Source: Hymenobacter latericoloratus
GTDB taxonomy: Bacteria > Bacteroidota > Bacteroidia > Cytophagales > Hymenobacteraceae
Length of the DNA stretch: 64,000 nucleotides
Direction of reading: 5' to 3'
NCBI RefSeq assembly: GCF_014199535.1
Contig: NZ_JACHNV010000009.1
Span: 62,001-126,000, forward strand
Shown here one piece after another: positions 1 through 8,436 of this stretch (its first letter is position 1; each line of letters begins with the position of its first letter). Under the pieces are notes generated by a model. That model was given only the letters and a program-made list of their open reading frames with translations. It searched no databases and was not told where the DNA came from. The position numbers were made by a program, and so were the translations under genes.

Positions 1-935
1 ACGGCCTCCATTTGCTCTTTTGACAGCGCCGGCAGCTCGGCGGCGCTGAGGTTCGATTCGAGTTGGCTGGGCTTGGAGGCGCCGGGAATCACGCAGCTTA
101 CCTCATCAAGCATGAGTACCCAGCGCAAAGCCACGGGAGCAAGATTGGGCTGGTCGGGGAACACCTTTTTCAACTCCTCCACAGCTGCCAGGCCGGTTTC
201 ATAATCCACGCCCGAGAAGGTTTCACCCTTATCAAAAGCCTCGCCATTGCGGTTAAACTGGCGGTGGTCGTCGGGAGAGAAGGTAGTTTCGCGTGAGAAT
301 TTGCCGGTGAGCAGGCCGCTGGCCAGAGGCACGCGCACAATCAGGCCTACGTCGTGGCGCTTGGCTTCACTGAACAACAGCTCCGTGGGACGCTGCCGGA
401 ACATGTTGAAGATGAGCTGAATGGTGGTGACGTTGGAAAACGTGAGAGCCTTCAGCCCTTCCTCTACCTTCTCCACGCTCACGCCCAGGTTCCGGATTTT
501 GCCTTCGTCCTTCAGCCGATCAAACACCTCAAAGATTTCGGGGCGGTAGTACACCTCCGTGGGCGGACAGTGCAGCTGAATCAGGTCCAGGGTTTCGAGT
601 TGCATGTTGCGCAGGCTGGCCTCCACGAACTTGCGGAGCGCCTCGGGCTGATAGGCTTCGTTGACGTGAGGCTGCAGCTGGCGGCCGCACTTGGTGGCCA
701 CGTACACCCGCTCGGAGCGGCTGCGCACCAGCCGGCCCACGGCTTTTTCACTTTCGCCGTCGCCGTACACGTCGGCCGTGTCGATAAAATTGATGCCGCT
801 GTCCACGGCTTTGTTCAGGATGGCGTCGGCCGTTTCGTGGCTGAACGGGTCGCCCCATTTGCCGCCCACCTGCCAGGTGCCGAGGCTAATTTCAGAAACG
901 TTGAAGCCGGTTTTGCCGAGTTTGCGGTACTGCAT
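1..935 (-). CDS. Aldo/keto reductase (C-terminus cut by window edge)
   Basis: The reverse strand reads as an NAD(P)H-dependent aldo/keto reductase from an ATG at 935 and stays open to the window edge, so about 311 residues are visible and only a short C-terminal piece is missing. The catalytic tetrad is recognisable: Asp52 and Tyr57 in FIDTADVYG, the lysine in VYVATKCGR, and the histidine in LDLIQLHCPP. The TIM-barrel ends with the usual VIPGASKPSQL cofactor-binding segment. The family reduces aldehydes or ketones in the cytoplasm; the substrate cannot be told. It is transcribed away from the ABC ATPase gene, and the gap holds a REP-like repeat. Family assignment is firm, specificity is not. 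Confidence 0.9.
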   Translation of the reverse strand, partial: MQYRKLGKTGFNVSEISLGTWQVGGKWGDPFSHETADAILNKAVDSGINFIDTADVYGDGESEKAVGRLVRSRSERVYVATKCGRQLQPHVNEAYQPEALRKFVEASLRNMQLETLDLIQLHCPPTEVYYRPEIFEVFDRLKDEGKIRNLGVSVEKVEEGLKALTFSNVTTIQLIFNMFRQRPTELLFSEAKRHDVGLIVRVPLASGLLTGKFSRETTFSPDDHRQFNRNGEAFDKGETFSGVDYETGLAAVEELKKVFPDQPNLAPVALRWVLMLDEVSCVIPGASKPSQLESNLSAAELPALSKEQMEA

Positions 936-983
936 GGGGTAGGAAGGAAGTAATATGGATGATTTTGCGAGGAGAGTTGAACG

Positions 984-1062
984 GTTATTCCGGGCAGCGC
1001 AAGGAATCCGGGGTAGTGTTCAGAAAGTATCCCAGATTCTTCGCGCTGCTCAGAATGGCAAC
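984..1062. repeat. REP-like palindromic intergenic repeat
   Basis: Two arms, about 986-1024 and the reverse complement of 1026-1062, share a core close to ATTCCGAGCAGCGCGAGGAA and form an imperfect inverted repeat. The same core recurs at 3170-3208 and 3814-3852. It lies between two divergent genes. On the reverse strand a spurious reading frame across it encodes the peptide CHSEQREESG, a hallmark of this repeat type in Bacteroidota genomes. Confidence 0.7.
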
Positions 1063-1107
1063 TTGCTTGTACGCCAAACAGCCGCCGCAAGCTACTGCCC
1101 GCCTGCC

Positions 1108-1116
1108 TATCTTTAC
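1108..1116 (+). promoter_or_regulatory. Candidate -7 box (TATCTTTAC)
   Basis: One base off the Bacteroidota sigma-A -7 consensus TAnnTTTG, 26 bases before the GTG start of the ABC ATPase gene. No convincing -33 TTG was fixed. Confidence 0.35.
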
Positions 1117-1142
1117 TTTTTTCCGCCTCGCTTCCCGTCGCC

Positions 1143-3140
1143 GTGTCCCAGCCCATTCTGTCCGTCCGCAACCTGACCATCGACTTTGCCAGCCACCGCG
1201 GCAACACGCGGGCCGTGGCAGACATTTCCTTCGACCTGCGGCGGGGCGAAACGCTGGCCATTGTAGGCGAGTCGGGCTCGGGCAAGTCGGTAACTTCCCT
1301 GGCCTTGATGGGGCTGATTCCGCTGCCGCCCGGCCAGATTACCTCCGGCGAGGCCCGGTTTCAGTCGGAGGCATTAGGGGAGGTAGATCTGCTGCAGCTC
1401 AGCGACGAGCAGCTGCAGCGCGTTCGGGGCAACGACATCAGCATGATTTTCCAGGAGCCGATGACCTCCCTCAACCCCGTGTATACCTGTGGCAGCCAGG
1501 TAGTGGAGGCGCTACGCCTGCACACCACGCTCACGGAGAAAGAAGCCGCGGCCCGCACCGTGGAGCTGTTTACCATGGCCCAGCTCCCGCGCCCCGAGAA
1601 AATATTCACGAGCTACCCCCACGAAATCAGCGGCGGCCAGAAGCAGCGCGTGATGATTGCCATGGCCATGGCCTGCAACCCCGCCATCCTGATTGCCGAC
1701 GAGCCCACCACCGCCCTCGACGTAACGGTGCAGGCCCGCATGCTCCGCCTCATCGACGACCTGCGCCGCCAGCACAATACGGCCGTCATCTTCATTACCC
1801 ACGACCTGGGGGTAGTAGCCGAAATAGCCGACCGGATTCTGGTGATGTACCGGGGAAGGGTGGTAGAACAGGGCACTGTTCTGGACATTTTCACCAACCC
1901 TCAGCATCCGTACACCAAAGGGCTGCTGGCATGCCGACCAAAACTTTCAGTCGGCAAAAAAAAGTTGCCCGTGGTGGCCGATTTCATGCGTGAAACGGCC
2001 GAGGGAGGCTTTATAGCTACTAAAGCTGGCGCTACGCAAGTGATTGAGCCTGTTGAAGGTGAAAGGAATGCTTTAGCCTCTCAAAACAGCAACGAAACCG
2101 CCAAAACGTTCCCCGTGGAACATTCTGTTTCACGACCTGTGGAACCCCATTTCGGGCTGGAAACGGCTCCAAGCGTCGAATCGGGCCAGCCGCTGTTGCT
2201 CGGCACAAACCAGGGTAGCGCTGATATGCCCAGTGGGCAAATAGCAGAAGCCAATGCTGTGACAGGCTTTGTTGGCAAGGCAGGGGTAGGGCAGACTGCA
2301 GTTCCTGGTGATATGGCTCCGCTGTTGCAGGTAGAGAACCTCAACGTGCACTTTCCTATTCGCAAGGGCTTCTTTAACCGGACCAAGGAGTTTGTGCGGG
2401 CCGTAGATGGAGTGAGCTTCAATATCTACCCCGGCGAAACGGTGGGGTTGGTAGGGGAGTCGGGCTGCGGCAAGACCACGCTGGGCCGCACCCTGCTGCG
2501 ACTAGTGGAGCCCACCTCGGGTAGTATTTTGTTCGAAGGAGTGGATCTGGCCACGTTGCCCGCCGACCAGCTGCGCCGCAAGCGCCGGGAGTTTCAGATG
2601 GTATTCCAGGACCCTTATGCTGCCCTCAACCCTATGATGACCGTGGGCGAGGCCATCCGGGAGCCCATGCGCGTGCACGGGGTAGGCGGCACTAGGCAGC
2701 AGCAGAAAGACCGCGTGCTGGAGCTGCTGCGCACCGTGGGCCTGCGCGATGAGCACTACCTGCGCTACCCCCACGAGTTCAGCGGAGGCCAGCGCCAACG
2801 CATCTGCATAGCCCGGGCCCTGGCCCTGCAGCCGAAGTGCATCATCTGCGACGAGTCCGTGTCGGCCCTCGATGTCTCGGTGCAGGCCCAGGTGCTCAAC
2901 CTGCTCAACGACCTCAAGCGTGAGTTCGGCATCACCTACCTCTTCATCACCCACGACCTGTCGGTGGCCCGCTTCATGTCGGATCGGTTGCTGGTGATGC
3001 GTCAGGGGAAAATTGTGGAAAGCGGCCCGGCCGCTGAGCTCTACGCCAACCCCCGGCACGAGTACACCCGGCAGCTGCTGGCCGCCATTCCGAAAGACGA
3101 GCCCGCCGACATTCGGGCCGCCGTGGCAGGTAGGGCGTAG
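1143..3140 (+). CDS. Dipeptide/oligopeptide ABC transporter, fused double ATPase (DppD-DppF type)
   Basis: A 665-residue protein with two complete ABC ATPase domains in tandem. Domain 1 (about 1-265) has Walker A GESGSGKS at 42-49, signature SGGQKQRV and Walker [13 protein letters not shown]. Domain 2 (about 395-650) has [16 protein letters not shown] and [12 protein letters not shown], where the usual Pro after Asp-Glu is Ser. Each domain ends with the oligopeptide-type tail ([22 protein letters not shown]). It would power import of peptides or nickel from the inner face of the membrane; no permease or binding protein is adjacent. The start is GTG at 1143, chosen because [11 protein letters not shown] is the normal beginning. 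The linker of roughly 125 residues (270-395) is long, low in GC and unlike either domain. Confidence 0.92.
   Translation: MSQPILSVRNLTIDFASHRGNTRAVADISFDLRRGETLAIVGESGSGKSVTSLALMGLIPLPPGQITSGEARFQSEALGEVDLLQLSDEQLQRVRGNDISMIFQEPMTSLNPVYTCGSQVVEALRLHTTLTEKEAAARTVELFTMAQLPRPEKIFTSYPHEISGGQKQRVMIAMAMACNPAILIADEPTTALDVTVQARMLRLIDDLRRQHNTAVIFITHDLGVVAEIADRILVMYRGRVVEQGTVLDIFTNPQHPYTKGLLACRPKLSVGKKKLPVVADFMRETAEGGFIATKAGATQVIEPVEGERNALASQNSNETAKTFPVEHSVSRPVEPHFGLETAPSVESGQPLLLGTNQGSADMPSGQIAEANAVTGFVGKAGVGQTAVPGDMAPLLQVENLNVHFPIRKGFFNRTKEFVRAVDGVSFNIYPGETVGLVGESGCGKTTLGRTLLRLVEPTSGSILFEGVDLATLPADQLRRKRREFQMVFQDPYAALNPMMTVGEAIREPMRVHGVGGTRQQQKDRVLELLRTVGLRDEHYLRYPHEFSGGQRQRICIARALALQPKCIICDESVSALDVSVQAQVLNLLNDLKREFGITYLFITHDLSVARFMSDRLLVMRQGKIVESGPAAELYANPRHEYTRQLLAAIPKDEPADIRAAVAGRA
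2107..2142. other. Degenerate parS-like half-sites inside the ABC linker
   Basis: CGTTCCCCGTGGAACA (2107-2122) differs at three positions from TGTTCCACGTGAAACA, and TGTTTCACG at 2127-2135 matches the first nine positions of a parS, followed by GTGGAAC. Both lie in the variable linker of the ATPase gene, where protein constraint is weak. They may be chance. Confidence 0.25.
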
Positions 3141-3169
3141 GAGGGAAGAAGGATGGTAATACTTCCGCC

Positions 3170-3320
3170 CGTCATTCCGAGCAGAGCGAGGAATCTCGCG
3201 TGCTGACGCTACGTGGCTATTGTTATGCAGAGGCGGAGCCGAAGCATCCCGCTCGGCTAACATCTGGTTACCGTTGCCACGTCAGCCGAGCGAGATGCTT
3301 CGGCTCCGCCTCTGCATGAC
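3170..3320. repeat. REP-like repeat unit, left flank of the GIY-YIG gene
   Basis: Two parts: a 39-base module (3170-3208) whose inverted copy lies at 3814-3852 with one mismatch, and a large hairpin with 34-base arms 3225-3258 and 3284-3317 (33 of 34 paired, 25-base loop). The hairpin could also end transcription of the ABC ATPase gene, though no T-run follows. Confidence 0.8.
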
Positions 3321-3399
3321 GTTCTACAGGTTTCTTTTCTCTGCCAGATGACTTTCCTTGCTCACCGGTACTCTACCTATCCATATCCCTACCTCTACT

Positions 3400-3711
3400 A
3401 TGTACGTCTATCTGCTAACCAATCCGGCCGGTACCGTTCTCTACACTGGCTTAACCAACGACCTTGAACGACGCCTGTATGAGCACAGCCAGGGGCTGGG
3501 TGAAGCTAGTTGCTTCACGGGCCGATACCAGTGCAACCTGCTGATGTACTTTGAAGCGCTGCCCAATGCCCGGCAGGCTATAGCCCGGGAGAAGGAAATC
3601 AAAGGCTGGAGCCGGGCGAAGAAGGAGCAGCTGATTGCTGCGCTGAATCCGACGTGGGCGCCTATTGATTTAGGTACTTGGGATGGAGGCAACTCAGCAG
3701 CCGGAAACTAA
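3400..3711 (+). CDS. GIY-YIG nuclease family protein (YhbQ/UvrC N-terminal-like)
   Basis: A 103-residue single-domain GIY-YIG protein. The start is taken at the ATG at 3400, because MYVYLLTNPAGTVLYTG is the normal N-terminus; an upstream TTG in frame adds 14 unlikely residues. The family motifs are present: the YVYLL and LYTGLT strands (the latter in place of YIG), the conserved Arg in NDLERRLYEH, CFTGRY, and the glutamate helix AIAREKEIKGWSRAKKEQLI with NPTW near the end. The fold cuts DNA with one metal ion; the cellular role of these short stand-alone versions is not settled. It is alone between inverted REP-like repeats, which suggests a cassette. Family firm, function open. Confidence 0.88.
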   Translation: MYVYLLTNPAGTVLYTGLTNDLERRLYEHSQGLGEASCFTGRYQCNLLMYFEALPNARQAIAREKEIKGWSRAKKEQLIAALNPTWAPIDLGTWDGGNSAAGN

Positions 3712-4067
3712 TCTGTCTTGCCAAACGTCGTAGGGTAGCTAACGTCAGTTACCAACTGACATGCCGGGGCGGAACCGAAGCACCTCGCCCGAATCGTGAG
3801 GTAGTAGTGCCGCCGTCAGCACGCAAGATTCCTCGCTCTGCTCGGAATGACGAGCTGCGGTTTTGCTTGCACGTGCCAGTCAAGGCCATCGTTGCGGCCC
3901 TTTTTCAACTAGAAATAGTTATTCCCCGATATATTCCGTATCATCTCTCTGAAGCCCGGTTTCGGGCTGGATTACTTTACCCCGGGAAACCTCGTAGTAC
4001 TACCGTTTCCCACTCATTCAACTCCGCCGCCTGCGAAAACGACAACCACTGGCGGCCCCTTTTCTAC
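3712..4067. other. Intergenic stretch with REP-like repeat
   Basis: The 356 bases between the GIY-YIG gene and rnr hold a small inverted repeat near 3741-3760 (GTCAGTT/AACTGAC), a degenerate copy of the hairpin module (about 3766-3792, GCGGAACCGAAGCACCTCGC) and the 39-base repeat at 3814-3852. From about 3895 the sequence is richer in A and T and is the likely promoter region of rnr, but no clean -7 box was fixed. Confidence 0.6.
3814..3852. repeat. Inverted copy of the 3170-3208 REP-like module
   Basis: The reverse complement of these 39 bases equals 3170-3208 except for one T/C change. The two copies face each other across the GIY-YIG gene. Confidence 0.85.
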
Positions 4068-6611
4068 ATGAAAGAAAAAGACGAATCTGCTGCCCCCCGC
4101 GCCCCTCGCGCGAAGGCAGCCCGCCGCACCGATGCCGCTGCGGTTTCCATTTCCAAGGACCTTGTGTTTCGCATTTTCCGCGACAACCCCGGCAAAGTAT
4201 TCTCTTACCGCCAACTCTCCCGCCGGCTGGGCGTGACCACCAAAGAGCAGCGCGAAGACATTTTTGAACACCTGAAAAGCCTGAAGAAAAGCGGCCTGCT
4301 CACGCTGCTTCAGAACGACGACTACCGCCTGACGGATGCTGCGGCTGCCCAGGCTGCTACCGAGCCTGCCAGTGGCCGCAAAACGCGCCGCAACGAGCGG
4401 GAACCCTTCGCCGGCATGAGCCGGGGCGGGGGGCGCCCGGTGGAAACCGAGTTCGGCCAGGACCCCGTGGTGCACCGCCGCCGCGAGGCTGGCTTCGACT
4501 TCCCCGATGCCGACAAGCCTGCTACCCCGCGCCGCCCCCGGCATGAGGGTGGCGGCGAGGTCATCACCGGCACCGTAGCCTTGGCTACCGACAAGTACGC
4601 CTTCGTCATCTCGGAGGAAAGCGAGCAGGACGTGCGCGTGTTCACCGACCGCCTGAAGTTTGCCATGCACGGCGACACGGTGCGTCTGCGCCTGCGGGGC
4701 TCCCGCGACGGCCGCCCCGTCGGCGATGTGGTGGAGGTAGTAAACCGGGTGCGCCCGGAGCTGGTGGGCCGCCTGCACATGCAGGGTGGTATCGGCTTCG
4801 TGAAGCCCGACAACCGCAAGCTCTACTTCGATGTGTTCGTGCCCTACGAGAACCTGAACGGCGCCAACCACGGCGAGAAGGTACTGGTGCGCATTGCCGA
4901 GTTTCCGGAGAATGATGCCGGCCATTTGCCCGTGGGCGAAGTGGTGCGCAGCTTCGGGAGGGCCGGCGAAAACGAGGCCGAAATCAACGCCATCATGGCC
5001 GAGTTTGGGCTGCCGTTTGAGTTCCCCGCCGAGGTAGAGGAGGAGTCGGAAAGCATTCCGCTGGAGATTCCGCAGAGTGAGGTGGAGCGCCGCCGCGACT
5101 TCCGCAACGTTACTACTTTCACCATCGACCCCGCCGACGCCAAGGACTTCGACGATGCCCTCAGCATTCAGCAGCTCGAAAACGGGCACTGGGAAATTGG
5201 GGTGCACATCGCCGACGTGACCCACTACGTGCGGCCCGGCATGGCCCTGGAGAAAGAAGCCCGTTACCGGGCTACCTCCGTGTACCTCGTGGACCGCGTG
5301 ATTCCCATGCTGCCCGAGCGCCTCAGCAACGGCCTCTGCTCCCTGCGTCCTCACGAGGATAAGCTGACCTTCTCGGCCGTGTTCGAGCTCGATGAGAAAG
5401 GCAGGCTCTACAACTCCTGGTTCGGCAAAACCATCATTCACTCCGACCGCCGCTTCTCCTACGAAGAGGCCCAGGAGCGCATCGAAGGGCTGGAGGCGGA
5501 CTATACGCCGGAGATTCAGCTCATGAACGACATCGCCAAGAAGCTCTGCGCGGCCCGCTTCAAGCAGGGGGCCATCAGCTTCGAAACCCAGGAGGTGAAG
5601 TTCAAGCTCGATGAGCAGGGCAAGCCGCTGTACGTGTACGTGAAGGAGCGCAAGGACGCCCACAAGATGATTGAGGAGTTCATGCTGCTGGCCAACCGCA
5701 AGGTGGCTGAGTTCGTGTTCAAGCTCAAGAACCGGAAGCCGCGCTTTACCATGGTGTACCGCGTGCACGACGCCCCCGACGAGGAGCGCTTAGCCAACTT
5801 TGCCCTCTTCGCCCAGAAGTTTGGCCACCAGCTCGACCTCTCAAACCCGAAGAAGCTGAGCACCGAGCTGAACGATTTGAGCAGCGAGGTGGTGGGCCGG
5901 CCGGAGCAAAACGTCATCCAGACGCTGGCCATCCGGACCATGGCCAAGGCCACCTATACCACCGATCCGCGCGGGCACTTCGGCCTCGCCTTCGACCACT
6001 ATTCCCACTTCACCTCGCCCATTCGTCGCTACCCCGATATGATGGCCCACCGCCTGCTGGAGCACTACCTGGAGGGCGGCAAGAATGTGGAGGTGGAGCC
6101 CATTGAGGAAGAGTGCAAGCACTCCTCGGAGCGCGAGAAGCTGGCCGCCAACGCTGAGCGTGCGAGCATCAAATACAAGCAGGTGGAGTTCCTGCAGGAC
6201 CGCATCGGCGACACGTTTACGGGCGTGGTGTCGGGCCTGACCGAGTGGGGGCTCTACGTGGAAATTGAGGAGAACAAGTGCGAAGGCATGGTGCGCGTGG
6301 CCGACATTCCTGGCGACTTTTTCGAGCTGGATAAGGACAACTACCGCCTGGTAGGTCAGCGCAGCAAGCGCATCATTCAGTTCGGCGACGAAATGCAGGT
6401 AGTGGTGAAATCGGCCAACCTTCTGGACCGCACCATCGATTTCGAGCTGGTGGACAACCGCCCCGACTCGGTGAAGAACCGGGAGCGGGAGGAGCGCGAC
6501 GCCCACCGCGAATCGCGCCGCGGCTACCGCCCCGAGCGGAGCAGCGGGAGCAGCAAAGGCGGCCGCCCCGGCGGAGGCAAGTCTGGGGGTGGCAGCAAGC
6601 GCCGCCGGTAA
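4068..6611 (+). CDS. rnr: Ribonuclease R
   Basis: An 847-residue 3'-to-5' exoribonuclease that degrades structured RNA in the cytoplasm. Start at the ATG at 4068 (MKEKDESAAP); the open frame runs further upstream through repeat sequence and is not coding. Domains in order: N-terminal winged helix (KDLVFRIFRDNPGKVFSYRQ), two cold-shock domains, RNB catalytic domain with TFTIDPADAKDFDDALSI near residue 350 carrying the metal-binding aspartates, S1 domain (about 713-790), and a short Arg/Gly/Ser-rich tail. Length and order match RNase R. It ends at a strong hairpin shared with the opposing TonB-like gene. Confidence 0.97.
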   Translation: MKEKDESAAPRAPRAKAARRTDAAAVSISKDLVFRIFRDNPGKVFSYRQLSRRLGVTTKEQREDIFEHLKSLKKSGLLTLLQNDDYRLTDAAAAQAATEPASGRKTRRNEREPFAGMSRGGGRPVETEFGQDPVVHRRREAGFDFPDADKPATPRRPRHEGGGEVITGTVALATDKYAFVISEESEQDVRVFTDRLKFAMHGDTVRLRLRGSRDGRPVGDVVEVVNRVRPELVGRLHMQGGIGFVKPDNRKLYFDVFVPYENLNGANHGEKVLVRIAEFPENDAGHLPVGEVVRSFGRAGENEAEINAIMAEFGLPFEFPAEVEEESESIPLEIPQSEVERRRDFRNVTTFTIDPADAKDFDDALSIQQLENGHWEIGVHIADVTHYVRPGMALEKEARYRATSVYLVDRVIPMLPERLSNGLCSLRPHEDKLTFSAVFELDEKGRLYNSWFGKTIIHSDRRFSYEEAQERIEGLEADYTPEIQLMNDIAKKLCAARFKQGAISFETQEVKFKLDEQGKPLYVYVKERKDAHKMIEEFMLLANRKVAEFVFKLKNRKPRFTMVYRVHDAPDEERLANFALFAQKFGHQLDLSNPKKLSTELNDLSSEVVGRPEQNVIQTLAIRTMAKATYTTDPRGHFGLAFDHYSHFTSPIRRYPDMMAHRLLEHYLEGGKNVEVEPIEEECKHSSEREKLAANAERASIKYKQVEFLQDRIGDTFTGVVSGLTEWGLYVEIEENKCEGMVRVADIPGDFFELDKDNYRLVGQRSKRIIQFGDEMQVVVKSANLLDRTIDFELVDNRPDSVKNREREERDAHRESRRGYRPERSSGSSKGGRPGGGKSGGGSKRRR

Positions 6612-6630
6612 ACAGGCCCCGCGTTGCCCT

Positions 6631-6695
6631 ACCCCCCGAAATAACAGAAGCCCCTACTTCGATATGAGGTAGGGGCTTCTGTAATTTCAGGGGGT
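6631..6695. terminator. Bidirectional terminator between rnr and the TonB-like gene
   Basis: A perfect 14-base stem (6644-6657 with 6669-6682) is extended by near-complementary outer arms (6631-6642 and 6684-6695). It sits between two convergent genes. Confidence 0.75.
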
Positions 6696-6727
6696 AGGAA
6701 ACTCCCGGATACGTTGCCAGCCAAATC

Positions 6728-7315
6728 TCAAGGAAACAGAACGGGCAGCGTTATGGCCGTGTCGGCAGTTTTGCCGTTGCGCTTTCCGGGCTCAAACCGA
6801 GGTAGGCCACGGATGCACTCCACGGCGGCCGCAGCGTAGGCGGCGTTGAGGCCCTGGCCCGGTGCAACTTGCACGTCCGTCACCTCACCCGTGGTCCGTA
6901 CAACCAGATTCACCAGTACGCGGCCGCTTTGCCGGGGGCCGGAAGGGCGCTTCAGGGTTTTCCGGATGGCCTTGGCCAGCGCCTCCTGCCCGCCCGGAAA
7001 AACGGGTACCTGCTCCACGGAGAGGTAGCCCCCAGTGGTGAGCGGGAGCGAGTCGGCGGCGGCTGGTGCGGGCGGGGCAACGGCGGGTTTGCGGGCCGGG
7101 CGCGGCGGGGCCGTAACGGGGGCCGGCGGGCGGGCGTCCCACCAGTTGTAGGAGTTCTGGGCAAGGGCCGCCGTTGGCAGAAGCAGCCAGCACAGAAGCG
7201 CGTAAGCTTCATAGCAGATAGGGGGTAGAGGCCCGACGAGCCCGCTGCGGAAGATAACGAAGTTGCCCCCGCCCTGTTGCCTACTATCCACACCGATACT
7301 ACTATCACGCGCCAC
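6728..7315 (-). CDS. TonB C-terminal domain protein
   Basis: A 195-residue protein ending in a TonB C-terminal domain (about 105-195): VFPGGQEALAKAIRKTLKRP, then GRVLVNLVVRTTGEVTDVQV and a closing FEPGKRNGK segment. A hydrophobic stretch ALLCWLLLPTAALAQ ahead of a Pro/Ala-rich linker looks like a signal peptide, so the domain is probably periplasmic. The frame opens with GTG at 7315 and the true start may lie downstream; no good ATG precedes the signal sequence. Such proteins usually touch TonB-dependent outer-membrane receptors, but this one has no ExbB/ExbD neighbours and may not transduce energy. Confidence 0.75.
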   Translation of the reverse strand: MARDSSIGVDSRQQGGGNFVIFRSGLVGPLPPICYEAYALLCWLLLPTAALAQNSYNWWDARPPAPVTAPPRPARKPAVAPPAPAAADSLPLTTGGYLSVEQVPVFPGGQEALAKAIRKTLKRPSGPRQSGRVLVNLVVRTTGEVTDVQVAPGQGLNAAYAAAAVECIRGLPRFEPGKRNGKTADTAITLPVLFP

Positions 7316-7425
7316 CTCATCCCTTCGTCACCCCACCACATAGTACAATTCACCTCATCACCTCATCACGGTTCACCCCATCACCCCACAACTCTTCCGT
7401 ACCTTTCCCTTCTGAACTTTCACCT
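7307..7425 (+). repeat. TCACC(C/T)CATCACC-type simple repeat tract
   Basis: Several near-copies of TCACCTCATCACC and TCACCCCATCACCCC occur upstream of the polyprenyl synthase gene. Similar tracts lie at 31935-32005 and, weaker, at 19990-20030 and 25515-25545, each time upstream of a plus-strand gene. Confidence 0.6.
7400..7408 (+). promoter_or_regulatory. Candidate -7 box (TACCTTTCC)
   Basis: Near match to TAnnTTTG, 23 bases before the GTG start of the polyprenyl synthase gene and directly after the TCACC tract. Confidence 0.35.
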
Positions 7426-7431
7426 TATTCC

Positions 7432-8403
7432 GTGGATCTGTCCCAACTCACTGACCGCATCAATACCGGCCTCGCTCAGCTTCGCTACGGCGAAGAACCG
7501 GCGGCCCTCTACGAGCCCATTCGCTACATCATGGCCCTCGGCGGTAAACGCATCCGGCCGCTGCTGACGCTGCTGGGTGCTTACGTTTTCACCGATGAGC
7601 TGGAGCCCGCCCTGAAGCCGGCCCTGGCTACCGAAGTCTTCCACAACTTCACCCTGCTCCACGACGACCTGATGGACCAGGCGCCCCTGCGCCGCGGCCA
7701 GGCTACCGTGCACGAAAAGTGGAACCCCAACGTGGCTATCCTGAGCGGCGACGTGATGCTGGTGCGGGCCTACGAGCTCTTCCTGGATGTGCCCGCCGAG
7801 CTGCTGCCCCATGTGCTGCGCCGCTTTTCCCAAACCGCCGCCGAGGTGTGCGAGGGCCAGCAGTGGGACATGAACTTCGAGACGGAAACTGAGGTCAGTA
7901 TCGAGCAATACTTGGATATGATTCGGCTAAAAACGGCCGTACTGCTGGGCTTTGCTCTGGAGCTCGGGGCCCTGCTCGGCGGCGCTTCGCGGCAGGATGC
8001 CGACCACCTGCGGCAGTTTGGCGTAGGCATTGGGGTAGCCTTTCAGCTGCGCGACGATTTGCTGGACGTGTACGGCGACGTGGCCACTTTCGGCAAGCGC
8101 GTGGGCGGCGACATCCTCAGCGACAAGAAAACCTACCTCCTGCTCACGGCCCAGGCCCAGGCCAATGAGGCGCAGCGCGCTGTACTGGCCCAGCACATCG
8201 GCCAGCCCGTGCCCGATGCCGATGCTAAGGTGCAGGCCGTGCGAGCTATCTACGATGAGCTCGAAATCCGCCCTCAGACGGAAGCTCTCATCAACGACTA
8301 CTTCCTGGACGCTTTGCAGCATCTGGAGCGCGTGGCGGCCCCCGAAACGCGCAAAAAACCGCTCCACCAGCTTGCCCTCCAACTCATGGAGCGCGAGCAA
8401 TAG
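7432..8403 (+). CDS. Polyprenyl (isoprenyl) diphosphate synthase
   Basis: A 323-residue trans-prenyltransferase that adds isopentenyl diphosphate units to an allylic primer in the cytoplasm. Seen: GGKRIRP (37-43), first Asp-rich motif HDDLMD with Asp78, Asp79 and Asp82, and second motif RDDLLDVYGD near residue 206. Start is GTG at 7432. Product length (C15, C20 or the longer menaquinone side chain) cannot be fixed by eye. The downstream rhomboid gene follows after 33 bases and is probably co-transcribed. Family certain; no symbol given because ispA, ispB and geranylgeranyl synthases share these motifs. Confidence 0.93.
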   Translation: MDLSQLTDRINTGLAQLRYGEEPAALYEPIRYIMALGGKRIRPLLTLLGAYVFTDELEPALKPALATEVFHNFTLLHDDLMDQAPLRRGQATVHEKWNPNVAILSGDVMLVRAYELFLDVPAELLPHVLRRFSQTAAEVCEGQQWDMNFETETEVSIEQYLDMIRLKTAVLLGFALELGALLGGASRQDADHLRQFGVGIGVAFQLRDDLLDVYGDVATFGKRVGGDILSDKKTYLLLTAQAQANEAQRAVLAQHIGQPVPDADAKVQAVRAIYDELEIRPQTEALINDYFLDALQHLERVAAPETRKKPLHQLALQLMEREQ

Positions 8404-8436
8404 CCTTTTCCTTTCTTTCGCCCTTTTTTCAGGCTC

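Noticed and set aside
287-302. AGTTTCGCGTGAGAAT as a parS
   Set aside because: Several mismatches to the consensus, including the central CACGTG.
959-1993. 344-codon frame overlapping the ABC ATPase
   Set aside because: Out of frame with the ATPase and made of Arg/Pro/His runs; begins in a REP-like repeat.
4014-5768. 584-codon open frame on the strand opposite rnr
   Set aside because: It is a shadow caused by GC-rich third positions of RNase R; composition is full of His, Val, Leu and Gly without any domain.
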